From Chryseobacterium sp. SORGH_AS_0447 (lineage in GTDB: Bacteria; Bacteroidota; Bacteroidia; Flavobacteriales; Weeksellaceae), in NCBI RefSeq assembly GCF_030818695.1, contig NZ_JAUTAR010000001.1:1854501-1918500 (forward strand): 64,000 nucleotides of DNA, written 5' to 3'. Under the pieces are notes generated by a model. The model was not told where the DNA came from. It ran no database searches and was given only the letters and a program-made list of their open reading frames with translations. Made by a program: the position numbers and the translations under genes. Shown piece after piece: positions 1-9,500 of this stretch (position 1 is its first letter; each line of letters begins with the position of its first letter).

Positions 1-1
1 G

Positions 2-1048
2 GCCTGGCTCTTTTATTCGGGAAGTGCTGTCTTTTCATCAGGTTATTATTCCGCTATTCTTGCGATACTGCTTCTGGGAAGCGTTCTGGCTGCTGTTTAT
101 CACTCGGAAGTTATTGCCGAGCGATTGGGCGAACCGTTCGGGACTCTGCTTCTGGCATTTGCCATTACGGTAATAGAAGTCGGGCTTGTGATTTCAATCA
201 TGATGGGAGCAAAAGGTCTTGAAACCATTACCCTCGCCCGCGATACGGTTTTTGCCGCTGTAATGCTTATCCTTACCGGGATTGTCGGAAGCTGCATCAT
301 CATCGGATCGCTGCGTTACAGGGAGCAGGTTTTTACTCTGCAGGGCGTAAGTACCGCTTTGATCACTCTTACCGCAGTGGTGGTTTTTGTTCTTATTCTT
401 CCCAATTTTACGGTAAGCCACAGCGGAGGCGAATACACTTCGTTTCAGCTGCTTTTTATCGCCCTGATTTCTTTATCGCTTTATCTGGGTTTCACAATGG
501 TTCAGACGATCAGGCACCGCAGTTTTTTTATCTCCCCACAAAATAAGCTTTTAGCGGATGAACAGCCGCAGGAGCATACCGGAAAAACTTCAGCCGGACA
601 GATGTATCTCAGTATTTTCATGCTGGTTCTATGTCTGGGTATTGTCGTATTACTGGCCAAACTGCTTTCAAAAGATGTGGAACATATAGTCCTCGCAGCA
701 GGAGCTCCGAAATCGATCGTCGGGGTTATCATTGCAGGGATTGTTCTTCTTCCTGAAGGCCTGGCTGCTTTCAGGGCGGCCAGAAACGATCAGATCCAGA
801 CCTCACTAAATCTTGCTTTCGGCTCAGCGCTGGCAAGTATCGGACTGAGTATTCCCGCTATTGCCATTATATCCGTGATTACCGGGATAAGGATGACCTT
901 GGGAATCGATGTGAAGTCTACCATCCTTTTGGGGCTTTCGCTTTTCATCATTACGGTGTCTCTTGCGACAGGTAAAACGAATATTATGCAGGGAGTCGTG
1001 CTTATAGGAATATTCTTAATTTATCTTTTTATTACCATCGTACCATAA
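2..1048 (+). CDS. chaA: ChaA-like Ca2+(Na+)/H+ antiporter, 5' end cut by window
   Basis: Integral membrane cation/proton exchanger that would expel Ca2+ or Na+ across the inner membrane. The frame is open from base 2, so the gene begins before the window; a TTG at 125 is not the real start. The visible 348 residues are almost entirely hydrophobic segments. The acidic signature EVIAERLGEPFGTLLLAFAI followed by TVIEVGLVISIM is the typical first CaCA-family repeat, and LLPEGLAAFRAARNDQIQTS with its GSALASIGLSIP continuation is the second repeat. A hydrophilic loop of about 35 residues separates the halves. It ends with TAA at 1046-1048 and stands alone before a divergent-family gene. Family assignment is firm; the transported ion is inferred. 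Confidence 0.85.
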   Translation, partial: AWLFYSGSAVFSSGYYSAILAILLLGSVLAAVYHSEVIAERLGEPFGTLLLAFAITVIEVGLVISIMMGAKGLETITLARDTVFAAVMLILTGIVGSCIIIGSLRYREQVFTLQGVSTALITLTAVVVFVLILPNFTVSHSGGEYTSFQLLFIALISLSLYLGFTMVQTIRHRSFFISPQNKLLADEQPQEHTGKTSAGQMYLSIFMLVLCLGIVVLLAKLLSKDVEHIVLAAGAPKSIVGVIIAGIVLLPEGLAAFRAARNDQIQTSLNLAFGSALASIGLSIPAIAIISVITGIRMTLGIDVKSTILLGLSLFIITVSLATGKTNIMQGVVLIGIFLIYLFITIVP

Positions 1049-1125
1049 AAAGGGTTGTATTTGTTATTAATTGCCGATATTTAAAAACAGAAATTTAAAC
1101 CAGGCAGTTTCATCAGACCAACCTT

Positions 1126-2016
1126 ATGATCACAACGGCTATTTTTACGGAAAGGCTTCGGCTGAAAATACTTACGGGTAATGACCATTTATTTATTCTC
1201 GAACTTGTTAATACACCCGGCTGGCTCCAGTTTATCGGAGACCGGAATATCAAAACGGAGGAACAGTCGAAGGCCTACATTCAGAAGGTTACCGAAAGTC
1301 CTCAGATCCATTACTGGACGGTTACTCCCGCACAGGAGAACAGGGCAATCGGCATTATCACTTTGGTAAAAAGGGAATATCTGGAACATTTCGACATCGG
1401 TTTTGCTTTTTTGCCGGATTTTGAAGGGAAAGGTTATGCCGCTGAAGCAACCCGGGCCGTGATGTACTCGGTTCCGGAAATTTCGAAGGATGATAAGATC
1501 CTGGCGATTACCACTGAAGAAAATAGTCGGTCTGTAAAGCTGTTGGAAAAACTGAAGTTCTGCTTCGAAAGTGTAATAGAGGCAGGTGGTAAAACCTTAT
1601 GGCAATATGCTCTGAGCAAGGATCATCTGCTGATCGGAAAATCTGTCCATGACTTTTACCGGATATTTTCAAATACTATTCAACAGCCGGAATTTGACCG
1701 GATCTATGAGCTCTGTTCACCATTCGCAAGCATTATCAAAAAGTCCGGTGACAGTGCGGAAATCTATGACCTGAAATCATTTATCGGTCCAAGGAAAAAG
1801 AATTTAACCGACGGGACGTTAACGGAATTCAGCGAATGGGAAACTGCCGAAGAAACGAGGGTAGTGGGCAATATCGCCCAGCGCTATTCAACATACCGGA
1901 AAAAAGGGATGCTTCAAGGGAAATACTTTGAGGCGTCCGGCCATAAAATGTTTCAGCTGATGAAAGAAAACGGAAGCTGGAAAATCGTGCATGTGATCTG
2001 GGAAGATGAAGGGTAG
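1126..2016 (+). CDS. GNAT N-acetyltransferase fused to NTF2/SnoaL-like domain
   Basis: The 296-residue protein has two parts. Residues 1-165 are a RimJ/RimL-type GNAT domain: it starts TERLRLKILTGND and contains the acetyl-CoA loop region FLPDFEGKGYAAEATRAV and the terminal strand pattern NSRSVKLLEKLKF. Residues about 170-296 look like an NTF2-like (SnoaL/DUF4440-type) fold, ending in HKMFQLMKENGSWKIVHVIW, which is the usual last strand of that fold. The GNAT half probably acetylates an amine or protein N-terminus; the substrate is unknown. No partner genes are adjacent. The fusion is not typical of RimJ, so the second domain may act as a ligand-binding or dimerisation part. Confidence 0.75.
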   Translation: MITTAIFTERLRLKILTGNDHLFILELVNTPGWLQFIGDRNIKTEEQSKAYIQKVTESPQIHYWTVTPAQENRAIGIITLVKREYLEHFDIGFAFLPDFEGKGYAAEATRAVMYSVPEISKDDKILAITTEENSRSVKLLEKLKFCFESVIEAGGKTLWQYALSKDHLLIGKSVHDFYRIFSNTIQQPEFDRIYELCSPFASIIKKSGDSAEIYDLKSFIGPRKKNLTDGTLTEFSEWETAEETRVVGNIAQRYSTYRKKGMLQGKYFEASGHKMFQLMKENGSWKIVHVIWEDEG

Positions 2017-2030
2017 AATATAAAGATAAT

Positions 2031-2066
2031 AGGCTGGAAGAGGGAAGCAGGGTGCTGGAAGTTTTT
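2031..2066 (+). repeat. Dispersed intergenic repeat, copy 1
   Basis: Starts AGGCTGGAAGAGGGAAG and ends GGTGCTGGAAGTTTTT, 15 bp after the stop of the GNAT gene. A partial second unit (GGCTGGAAGTTTT) follows at about 2079-2092. Near-identical copies lie at 2871 and 39453 in the same orientation, each just after a plus-strand stop codon. Confidence 0.7.
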
Positions 2067-2277
2067 CGTCAAAATTATGGCTGGAAGTTTTGAATATGCC
2101 ATCATCTTTTATCTTACGAATGAATTTATTTAAATCTTAATATTTTTTTAGATTCTTATTTCTGAAAATCAATGAATTGCTGTTGAGTTGAAATTATACT
2201 ACTTCGGTAGCATAAAATTGATTTGGAGGAATTTGTATGGCTTGGTTCTTGAAAGGGTAAAGGTAAATTTACATAGT

Positions 2278-2841
2278 ATGAGCAATCGAATCGGAATTAT
2301 TGCCGGAAGTCTCCGTAAGGCTTCCTATTCAAAAAAACTGGCCCAGGCCGTTGTTGATCTACAACCGGAAGGTTTTGCATTTGAAATCGTCTCCATTGAC
2401 AACCTCCCCATCTACAACCAAGATTTTGACGATTTTAATGAAGTACCAGAAGCATACACAGCATTCAGAAATAAGCTGAAAGACATCAAAGGTTTTATCT
2501 TCATCACCCCTGAATACAATCGTTCCATCCCGGGTGTCCTTAAGAACGCTGTTGATGTCGGGTCCAGACCATCCGGAGAAAGTGTGTGGGACAATAAGCC
2601 GGCAGCCGTTTTCAGCAGTTCGCCGGGAAATATTTCCGCGTTTGGGGCCAATCATCATTTAAGACAATGTTTTGTTTATCTCAACCTTCCTACCATGCAG
2701 CAGCCGGAAGTCTACATCGCCAACGTCGCCGAATGGTTTGACGATAACGGAAAAATTAAAAGCGAAGATAGCAAGAAGTTCCTGAAATCGGCCGTTGATG
2801 CGTATGCGGAGTGGTTTAATAAACTCCAAGGCGATCAATAA
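2278..2841 (+). CDS. NADPH-dependent FMN reductase (flavodoxin-like)
   Basis: Cytoplasmic flavoprotein of the NADPH-dependent FMN reductase family (ArsH/chromate-reductase/azoreductase-like), 187 residues from the chosen start. The FMN phosphate-binding loop IIAGSLRKASYSKKLA is at residues 6-20, and FITPEYNRSIPGVLKNAVD is the usual second flavin-contact motif. A longer in-frame start at 2188 adds 30 residues that do not match the family, so ATG 2278 (MSNRIGII) is preferred. It reduces flavin or quinone-like substrates with NADPH; the exact substrate cannot be told. Flanked on both sides by copies of the same intergenic repeat. Confidence 0.85.
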   Translation: MSNRIGIIAGSLRKASYSKKLAQAVVDLQPEGFAFEIVSIDNLPIYNQDFDDFNEVPEAYTAFRNKLKDIKGFIFITPEYNRSIPGVLKNAVDVGSRPSGESVWDNKPAAVFSSSPGNISAFGANHHLRQCFVYLNLPTMQQPEVYIANVAEWFDDNGKIKSEDSKKFLKSAVDAYAEWFNKLQGDQ

Positions 2842-2870
2842 CCTAAAACTGAAAGGAAAATCATATTGTC

Positions 2871-2906
2871 AGGCTGGGAGAGGGAAGTCGGATGCCGGAA
2901 GTTTTT
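2871..2906 (+). repeat. Dispersed intergenic repeat, copy 2
   Basis: Reads AGGCTGGGAGAGGGAAGTCG then GATGCCGGAAGTTTTT, matching the copies at 2031 and 39453 with few changes. It lies 29 bp after the FMN reductase stop. Confidence 0.7.
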
Positions 2907-2996
2907 CTTATTGCCTCATTGCCAGTTTCTGATAAGCCTCGTCTTTTATGCTACCTTAAAAGAGAGCTTTCACTGCTCTATTAAAAAGAAAATAAA

Positions 2997-3029
2997 ATTA
3001 AACCACAACTTCTTATGTTGTGGTTTAAT
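2997..3029. terminator. Hairpin between convergent genes
   Basis: Perfect 13-bp stem (ATTAAACCACAAC / GTTGTGGTTTAAT) around a 7-base loop TTCTTAT. Read on the minus strand it is followed by ATTTTATTTTC, so it most plausibly ends the minus-strand array whose last stop codon (3025-3027) lies inside the right arm. It may also stop plus-strand transcription. Confidence 0.65.
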
Positions 3030-3381
3030 CATTTTGACGATTGTAATGGTAAATGCTTTCTAAAAAGAGCATATATCTTCCGGGTGGAAATTCTCCAAAG
3101 GAAAACAGATAGAGTATATCATCTTTTATAAGATAATGAACTTCTAATCCCTCTTCAGATCTATATTTTTCCATGAAACTGTTTTTTACATTAAAATTAT
3201 TTTCTCTGACGATGGTATCAAAAATTTCACCAGCTAATTCTTTTTTTAAATCTCTTAAGGGATTGTTGTAAAAATCAATTAATCTGATTTTCTGATTTTC
3301 AATTTCAAAAATTTCTTTCAGGCATTCTTGTTCATCGCCGTCAAATAATTTTTGTCTGGTTATTTCGTTTTTTCTGATCAT
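3025..3381 (-). CDS. Hypothetical protein, possible orphan immunity gene
   Basis: A 118-residue acidic/lysine-rich soluble protein without signal peptide or membrane segment. I do not recognise a family. It is the last of a row of small AT-rich minus-strand genes (3025-4906) lying downstream of a broken toxin tip. That position, the low GC and the size suit an orphan immunity protein, but this is inference from context. The 5' end has ATG at 3379-3381. Its stop codon lies within the terminator hairpin arm. Confidence 0.5.
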   Translation of the reverse strand: MIRKNEITRQKLFDGDEQECLKEIFEIENQKIRLIDFYNNPLRDLKKELAGEIFDTIVRENNFNVKNSFMEKYRSEEGLEVHYLIKDDILYLFSFGEFPPGRYMLFLESIYHYNRQND

Positions 3382-3431
3382 TATTAAATAATTTTTTCAT
3401 CCTCTCTTTTCAAACCAATGCTAATCTTTTA

Positions 3432-4022
3432 CTAGTCGTCATTCTTCACTTTTTCAATATCTTCTATAGCCCGTTTTGCAACAGAGTTTACATAATCATG
3501 ATTATATAAAGCATCGATCTTTTTCCAGGTATCCAATAAAGTTTTGTCGTTCATGGAGTATAGAGAATCAATAGCAGGTATGAACACAAAATAGTCGTCA
3601 TCATTAAGAATTAAATAGATGAGTGCTTTCTGAGATTCTCTGCTCGGATAATTCCTTAATTGCTCTGCAATTATTTGTCTTGGCCCTCTGGACTTTTTTT
3701 CCTGATATACTTCATTTATTAGTGTTTTAAAAATCTGAGGACTATTGTATTCCTCAAGAGCTTTAAAAGCATGTTTTCTTACAGATTCCTCATCATTTTT
3801 TGCCTTTTCAATAATATAGGATATTGCTTTTTCGTTATTTATTTCACCGAGGTTACATACAGCAGTCTCTCTAACCTCTTTAGAATGGTGATTTAAAAAG
3901 GGTAGAATTAATTCCAATGCGTTATCAGGATTTAAATCCCCCAGATCATCCAGAGCTTTTTCTATGATTTCAGGGTCTTTGCTTTTAGATTTACTAATAT
4001 ATTGTTTAATTCTTCTGTCATT
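3432..4022 (-). CDS. HEAT-repeat protein lacking a clear ATG start
   Basis: The ORF from the TTG at 3917 encodes 161 residues built of HEAT-type helical pairs: EVRETAVCNLGEINNEKAIS and EESVRKHAFKALEEYNSPQI are two clear repeats, with further ones to the C terminus. The same frame stays open upstream to about 4025 and encodes another helical repeat (DPEIIEKALDDLGDLNPDNA), so the true protein is about 195 residues. No ATG or GTG heads that extension. The nearest ATG (4019-4021) is in another frame and runs into a stop after 19 codons, suggesting a damaged start or frameshift. HEAT proteins often act as immunity partners in polymorphic-toxin loci; that role here is inferred from position. Confidence 0.55.
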   Translation of the reverse strand, partial: NDRRIKQYISKSKSKDPEIIEKALDDLGDLNPDNALELILPFLNHHSKEVRETAVCNLGEINNEKAISYIIEKAKNDEESVRKHAFKALEEYNSPQIFKTLINEVYQEKKSRGPRQIIAEQLRNYPSRESQKALIYLILNDDDYFVFIPAIDSLYSMNDKTLLDTWKKIDALYNHDYVNSVAKRAIEDIEKVKNDD

Positions 4023-4146
4023 TAATTATTTAATTTATTCCTCAGGCATTCGCCTTTTGACTAATATTTCTCTGCATTGCCTTTATAAATTCCACATTAA
4101 TATCTTCTGTAAAGAGTCTATAATTGCTGCCTTTTAAATTGGTGCT

Positions 4147-4416
4147 TTAAGATTCGAAATAAGAATACCGTATATTATTTTCGCTAAAAAAAATGTCCAG
4201 TTCTTCCCAATTTCTAAAGTCATATACATCATCTTTTGAATATGAAGACTCATCATACTGTAACCCTTCAGGGCATTCTTCCCAAGTCAAAATGATTTGT
4301 TGATTGTAGAACCAAACTTTTATTACACCGGTATTTTCATTTATTTCATTTTTTTTATAAATATAATGGCAGGTCTGACCTGATTGAATTTTGGATATAA
4401 ATTTTTCTCTATTCAT
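4147..4416 (-). CDS. Small hypothetical protein, possible immunity gene
   Basis: Encodes 89 acidic residues with several Trp and Tyr (for example GVIKVWFYNQQIILTWEECP and FRNWEELDIFFSENN). No recognised domain, signal peptide or membrane segment. The gene sits in the AT-rich row downstream of the broken toxin tip at 4917-5726, with poorly coding gaps on both sides. The composition resembles small immunity proteins; no homology is claimed. Confidence 0.45.
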   Translation of the reverse strand: MNREKFISKIQSGQTCHYIYKKNEINENTGVIKVWFYNQQIILTWEECPEGLQYDESSYSKDDVYDFRNWEELDIFFSENNIRYSYFES

Positions 4417-4612
4417 TTTCTTTATTTTATGCTAAATAGTCTTTTAGCTTTTTCATTAGGAACAATATTTATAATGATCTTTTTCCATTAGGAAGTTTAA
4501 TATTAATATGTTTCATTTTTGAATGTTTATTTTCTGGCCCATGCCCCTATATTCTTTTTTATAATTATCGCAAATAAAAGAAGTATAATATATTGCTCGG
4601 TTATGAAGTAGT

Positions 4613-4906
4613 TTATTTTTTTTCTAAATTTTGTATGTCATTATTCTTCATGAATTGATACAAGAGTGACAAATAATTATATATTTCACTATTGGAAAAT
4701 TTTAAATCTTTAAAAATGGGTGAAATGTTTTTAAAATCATAGTTGGGATTATTCATTGCCGATTCCAATGAACTGAATTGGCTTTTTCTTTCTTCTAAAC
4801 TATAGTTATTACAAAAAAGTGCAACATCCTGTTGATCATATTTAATATCTTTAATATTTGAAGTAGTAATTAGCCTATAAATTATAATAATTAGATCTTT
4901 TTTCAT
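4613..4906 (-). CDS. Small hypothetical protein, probable immunity partner of the broken tip
   Basis: Encodes 97 mainly alpha-helical residues starting MKKDLIIIIYRLITTSNIKD. The start codon lies 10 bp after the stop of the toxin-tip fragment at 4917-5162, the spacing usual for a toxin and its immunity gene in polymorphic toxin loci. No family recognised. Assignment as immunity protein rests on this arrangement alone. Confidence 0.5.
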   Translation of the reverse strand: MKKDLIIIIYRLITTSNIKDIKYDQQDVALFCNNYSLEERKSQFSSLESAMNNPNYDFKNISPIFKDLKFSNSEIYNYLSLLYQFMKNNDIQNLEKK

Positions 4907-4916
4907 AATTTTAATT

Positions 4917-5726
4917 TTAGAAACCGGTAATATTAATTTTATCAGTATTAATTCCTTTTGCTTTTAATTCAGTTATAACTTGTGAGTTCAATTTTTTTGT
5001 TGGCTGATAATGACCACTTTTATTACTTGTTTCCACAACGATACCATCTCTAACTACAAGCTCTCCTGCACCAGCAATAGGTTTTCCACCACCTAAACTC
5101 GAATGTTGAAATCTAACCCACGTCCTGAGTTTTAGAAGCAAAAAATTTTCTATTTCATCCATAACAAAAATAGATTTCTCTTCATCACTATGTATCGAAC
5201 CAGCATCAGAAGTATCATATAGTTTATCATTTATATCTACAATTTCTTCATCTTCAACAAAAGTTCATATTGTTTTTTTGTGATTCTGTTAAATATTATA
5301 CTTTTCCCCATCCTTCTCCTAATTCCTCTCCAATATAATGCTCAAGAAGTTCTGTTGTTTCATATTTTAGCTCTGTTTGCAGATTGCTTCGTCCAGTAAT
5401 TTTTTTAATTTTGCGAGATCATTATCAGCCATTACTTTTTCAAGCTTAGCAACCAGTTTATCATCCTTGGCTAATATCCTCGCTTCTTCGAAAGTCTATT
5501 TAAATAAAACTAATTCTTCAGGATTTAATCCTATATCGCTTACCAGTTTGGCCAGTTTAAGTTCGGCTACAAAGCTGTCAAATGTAACAATTCCTCTACT
5601 AAATAAAATGAGGTTGTCCGAAAAGTTTGGACAACCTCTTTTAAATAGTAATATTTTATTTTTCCTTTTATTACAGGATGAGTCCTCTTTTTTTGCGTCA
5701 AGGTCTTCTGCTATTTCGGTTAACAT
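4917..5726 (-). pseudogene. Decayed effector C-terminus: pre-toxin anchor plus toxin tip
   Basis: Reading leftwards, the frame at 5600-5430 encodes GIVTFDSFVAELKLAKLVSD then LNPEELVLFK, a TAG stop (5496-5498), and TFEEARILAKDDKLVAKLEK. This lines up with the pre-tip segment of the intact effector upstream (QKGTLTFEKFLLQIQKIKMI ... LSPEELSLLRKAFEEA). Further left there are more frame changes, then an open frame at 5162-4917 whose end (GAGELVVRDGIVVETSNKSG, HYQPTKKLNSQVI) looks like the terminal toxin domain of polymorphic toxins. In-frame sequence continues upstream of its ATG (VEDEEIVDINDKLYDTSDAG), so 5162 is not a true start. I cannot name the toxin activity. Confidence 0.65.
5610..5642 (+). 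terminator. Terminator-like hairpin inserted in the decayed tip
   Basis: Perfect 10-bp inverted repeat GAGGTTGTCC / GGACAACCTC around GAAAAGTTT, followed by TTTT on the plus strand. It lies inside the decayed effector sequence, so it could be a remnant terminator brought in with a cassette or the trace of an element end. Confidence 0.5.
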
Positions 5727-5796
5727 TAGACAGGTTTTTATTATTTTATTAATAGTTTGTAAGTTATTAATAATTAATTTTTAACAGTAAAAAAAA

Positions 5797-5838
5797 AGAA
5801 TCCGTCTCACTTGTTAGTTGTGAGATTGACTCTTGTTT
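5797..5838 (-). terminator. Imperfect hairpin near effector end
   Basis: AAGAATCCGTCTCAC and GTGAGATTGACTCTT face each other around TTGTTAGTT, with an A-run on the left (T-run on the minus strand) and a T-run on the right. It could terminate the effector/192-residue-protein unit, which reads leftwards into it. Confidence 0.4.
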
Positions 5839-5949
5839 TTTTTAGATGTGGTTATTCAAGTATTGAATAAGTGTGTTTAACATAAACTCTTCAAAGTTGA
5901 AAACTGCGGAGGGAAGAGTTTTATCTAAATACTTTTACGTTTGTAGATA

Positions 5950-6528
5950 TTAAGAAAAATATTCTTCATCTCTGATTTTCCATTTTTCTATATCTTCTAT
6001 GGAAATCGCAGGCTCTACAATAATATATTTGTTGAGATAGCGTCCCTCAAAAAAAGTTTTACCTCTTGGTTGTATCAGACTTTTTCTTAGAATTCTTTTT
6101 ATGATACTTTGTTTATCGGGATCAGTAATATCTTCTTGCGAAAACTCATTGGTCATTTCTTCTGAGAAAGCCCTGATCATTTCATAGTATTCTGTGTATG
6201 GTTCCAATGGTTCATCAGGATCAAAATATCTACGGGTAGATACATGATAAGAATAAAAAGGGCGAATGATATAATCTGTCCCTACTTCTAATAATTGAGG
6301 CATGAAGACATGCTCTTTTATTTTATGATGTTCATCAATATACTGTAATAAAGCCTCATATAATTGAACATATACTGGGAGGAGTTCAGGGGTAAGTTTG
6401 CCATCTAGGAATCTTATTATTTTATCAATACTGCCTTGTATATCAAGATGAGAATATAATGTGCCAAATTCGCTACTCAACATTCTGTCGAGTACTTCTG
6501 TTTTATTTAGTTCTTCAAAGTTTTTCAT
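5950..6528 (-). CDS. Hypothetical protein paired with the PG-binding effector
   Basis: Encodes 192 residues with no signal peptide, helical and acidic, with clusters of aromatic residues (IIRPFYSYHVSTRRYFDP). I do not recognise a family. The ATG lies 5 bp after the stop of the 1029-residue effector on the same strand, so the two are translationally close and almost surely co-transcribed. This is the position expected for a cognate immunity protein or a cargo chaperone. Which of the two cannot be told from sequence. Confidence 0.6.
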   Translation of the reverse strand: MKNFEELNKTEVLDRMLSSEFGTLYSHLDIQGSIDKIIRFLDGKLTPELLPVYVQLYEALLQYIDEHHKIKEHVFMPQLLEVGTDYIIRPFYSYHVSTRRYFDPDEPLEPYTEYYEMIRAFSEEMTNEFSQEDITDPDKQSIIKRILRKSLIQPRGKTFFEGRYLNKYIIVEPAISIEDIEKWKIRDEEYFS

Positions 6529-6533
6529 TTTAT

Positions 6534-9500
6534 TTATAGCATATCGATTATTAATATTTTTTTATTTTTCAGTGACCAATGTATGTTAGCTGAATTTTTG
6601 TTGATTTTTTTCAAAATATCTTTTGCAATTTCTGTTTGTTCTTTTGATAATAATTCTATTGCGTTTTGTTTCGCTTTCATTACTAATGGATCCGAAAGTA
6701 CTTCCGTAATCTTTACAGAGCTCTCATCAAAACCTCTAACAATCCAATCAGATCCTCGTTCCGTTACTTCCACTACTTCAATATATTGCCTTAATAAGGG
6801 GTTGGAGTCTACTATATTTTTAGCCTCTTCTAACAAGCGTATAGATCTCGGCATAACATCTAATCTATTTTCAAACCATCTTTTCAAGGTCTTGTTTTCT
6901 ATGGAATGTATCTCAAATAATTGTCCTTCGCTGCCTCTAAAATTACGATCGAAAGTTAAATCATAATCTCCTTTGGAATTTTTAAGTTTTTCTGCAAATT
7001 CTATATTTGTGTATGGTGAAAACTCATCCCAATTTCCAGGAAGTCTTTTACCGATTTTATCCAAAAACTCTATTTTTAAAGCATCTTTTATTTTCTGTAT
7101 TTCTGTCGCTTCTTCAAAAGCTTTCCTAAGCAAAGATAATTCTTCAGGTGATAAATTTTCTATTTCTTTGATCATTTTTATTTTTTGTATCTGCAGCAAA
7201 AATTTTTCAAAGGTTAGTGTACCCTTTTGTATATATTGGCGGGCAAGTTGTATTAGCCGTGGTAGATTTTTAGGGCTTATTCCTATATTTATTGTGAAAA
7301 GATCTTTTTTAGTCCTATCTAATGATACTTTTATTTCAGCTTTGAGTTCTGTTTGTTTTACAGTGTTTTGTTGTATTTTGTTTTCAAGGGCTCCAATTTT
7401 TGCTAAATCTTTTTCTAATGCTTTTATTACTTTCTCCTGAGTTTGAGGATTTAATTTTGCTTCATCAAGTATTTTTCTGGTTTGAACAATATCACTAGTT
7501 TCTTCGAAAATTCTGCCTGCTTTTACCAGTATCTTTGATATTTTCGCAACAGCAGCAGCGTCTAAAACTGAACCAACCACTGAAATAATCAGCCAAACGG
7601 CACTTGGTTCATCTTCAGAAATATTTACATGATAAGCCGCCAATTGGGTGCGGTATGCTTCAATTTCTTCATACGTCAGGTAAGCGCTTAAAGCAAAATT
7701 TCCAGCAGCTAGGAGTACTGCGACCGTCCCTGTACCGAATGTAAGTAATCCTAATGCAACTGCCAAAACTCCTATTAATAGTCCTTCTACAAGATGTTTG
7801 GTATTTTCTGCGCTTTGTTTATCGCCTATTATTAAATCAAAAATACTGTCTTTGGTTATTCCTTGTTGCTCTTTCGATTTTTCAAGTAAACTTGCATAGC
7901 CGTAAATAGAGATGCCTTGATTGGTACGTAAATCTGTTATGATTTTTGTAATATTTATTTCCTGATCGCTGATATATTTTTCAAGGAAATCACGAAGCTG
8001 TTGTTTAGTCTCTATGTGTGCAAAATTTTCTTTATCGAATCCATTATCTTCAACAAGAGGAATTACAGATGATAATCCTTTAATTGCTTCATTACCTTCC
8101 GCTTTTTTATTTGCAGCACGGACCTCCATTTTTGCTCTAAAACTTTTATCCTCCGAATTTGAAAACTTATCAAAAAAGATAGGTCTGGTTTTTTCTGATT
8201 CCTCATAAGCCTTCTTGGCTTTTGAAGCTTTTATTTTTTCCAATAATTTCGTTAAGAAAGCATCGTCAAATAATTTGCTTTTCCCTTCAAAAAGAACATG
8301 CTTATATTTCATCAGTGCATCTTCTGCAATGTGAACTGTTTTTTTGCGGAAAGAAAGCTCATATCTTTCTAAATAATTTTTAAATTCAGGAATACCTCCA
8401 TTAAATCCATTAGCAATTAAATCGTTAGTAAGTTTTTTCTTTGCCGGCTCATACTCCTTACTTTCATTAACTACAGGAATACCTGCACTAGACGTATTTG
8501 TAATGGTTGGAGATAATTTAGTAAAATCTATATATTGTATATACAATTCCTCCAAACCATATAACTTGGTTTTTACACTTTCTAATTCATCCTGTTCTTT
8601 ATTTTTTGTATTCCTTTCTTCAATGTAGTTTCTAAGCGATGCTTCAAGAACTTTTAAATCCGTCGTTTCCTGCGAAACTTTACTTTGATAATCAGCTATT
8701 TCTACATCTGATAGCTGCCTCAGCAGATCAAGGATGCGCATGCTTTGAATACTGTTTGCAGTGCTTAAGGTGTCTTTTATAAATTGTTTTTTAGCTGAAG
8801 ACAGCGTTTCTGCTCCTTTTTCTTCGTCTTTTCTGTTTATTATAAATTTTTTAATGGATTTTCTTAATTCACTCGGGCTCGATTTTGCAGGACCCTCTTT
8901 GTAATAGATCTTTGCCCATTGTTCATCCGTAATTCCCAGTTGCTTTTTTAGGGTAGCAATGCTTACTGTACAGTATGTTTCTTTTCCTATATAATTTTTA
9001 TAAGAATAGGTACCAATATCCCATTTACGGTCTACAATCTTCCCGAAAATTTCAATATCTAAAAATTCAAAAAATTCCTGATTGCTTTTGATGCTCATCG
9101 GAACAATTCCGACACTTAATTTTATCGTCCCATCCGGCGGGTCAGCAGCTGGAAGTAGGGTTATCTGTTTTTTCTGAGAGGTTGTTTCAGTCTTCTTATC
9201 ATCTTCCCGATCCCCCGATTTCCCCAGGACCTCATCCATTTTCAGCAAAGTCCCCGAATCCAGGGTTCCGGATGCTTTAATACCGTGATCGCTCTGAAAG
9301 CGCATGAGCTCGGTCCGGGTTTTATTCCAGAAGAGTGAGCCGCTTTCGGGAGCTTTGTACCCCAATTTATTGAGTGCTTGATGAAGGGCGGATACGTGCA
9401 GCCCGTTTTCGGAAAACTGCATTCTGGATAAGCCTCTTTCTATTTTGTTGAAGGCCCTGTTTTTAAACGGGGCATAGGTTATTTGGGTAACTTCGGTATT

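Noticed and set aside
2866..3063. 65-codon plus-strand ORF
   Set aside because: It covers the dispersed repeat and the terminator hairpin, and its translation has no coding character.
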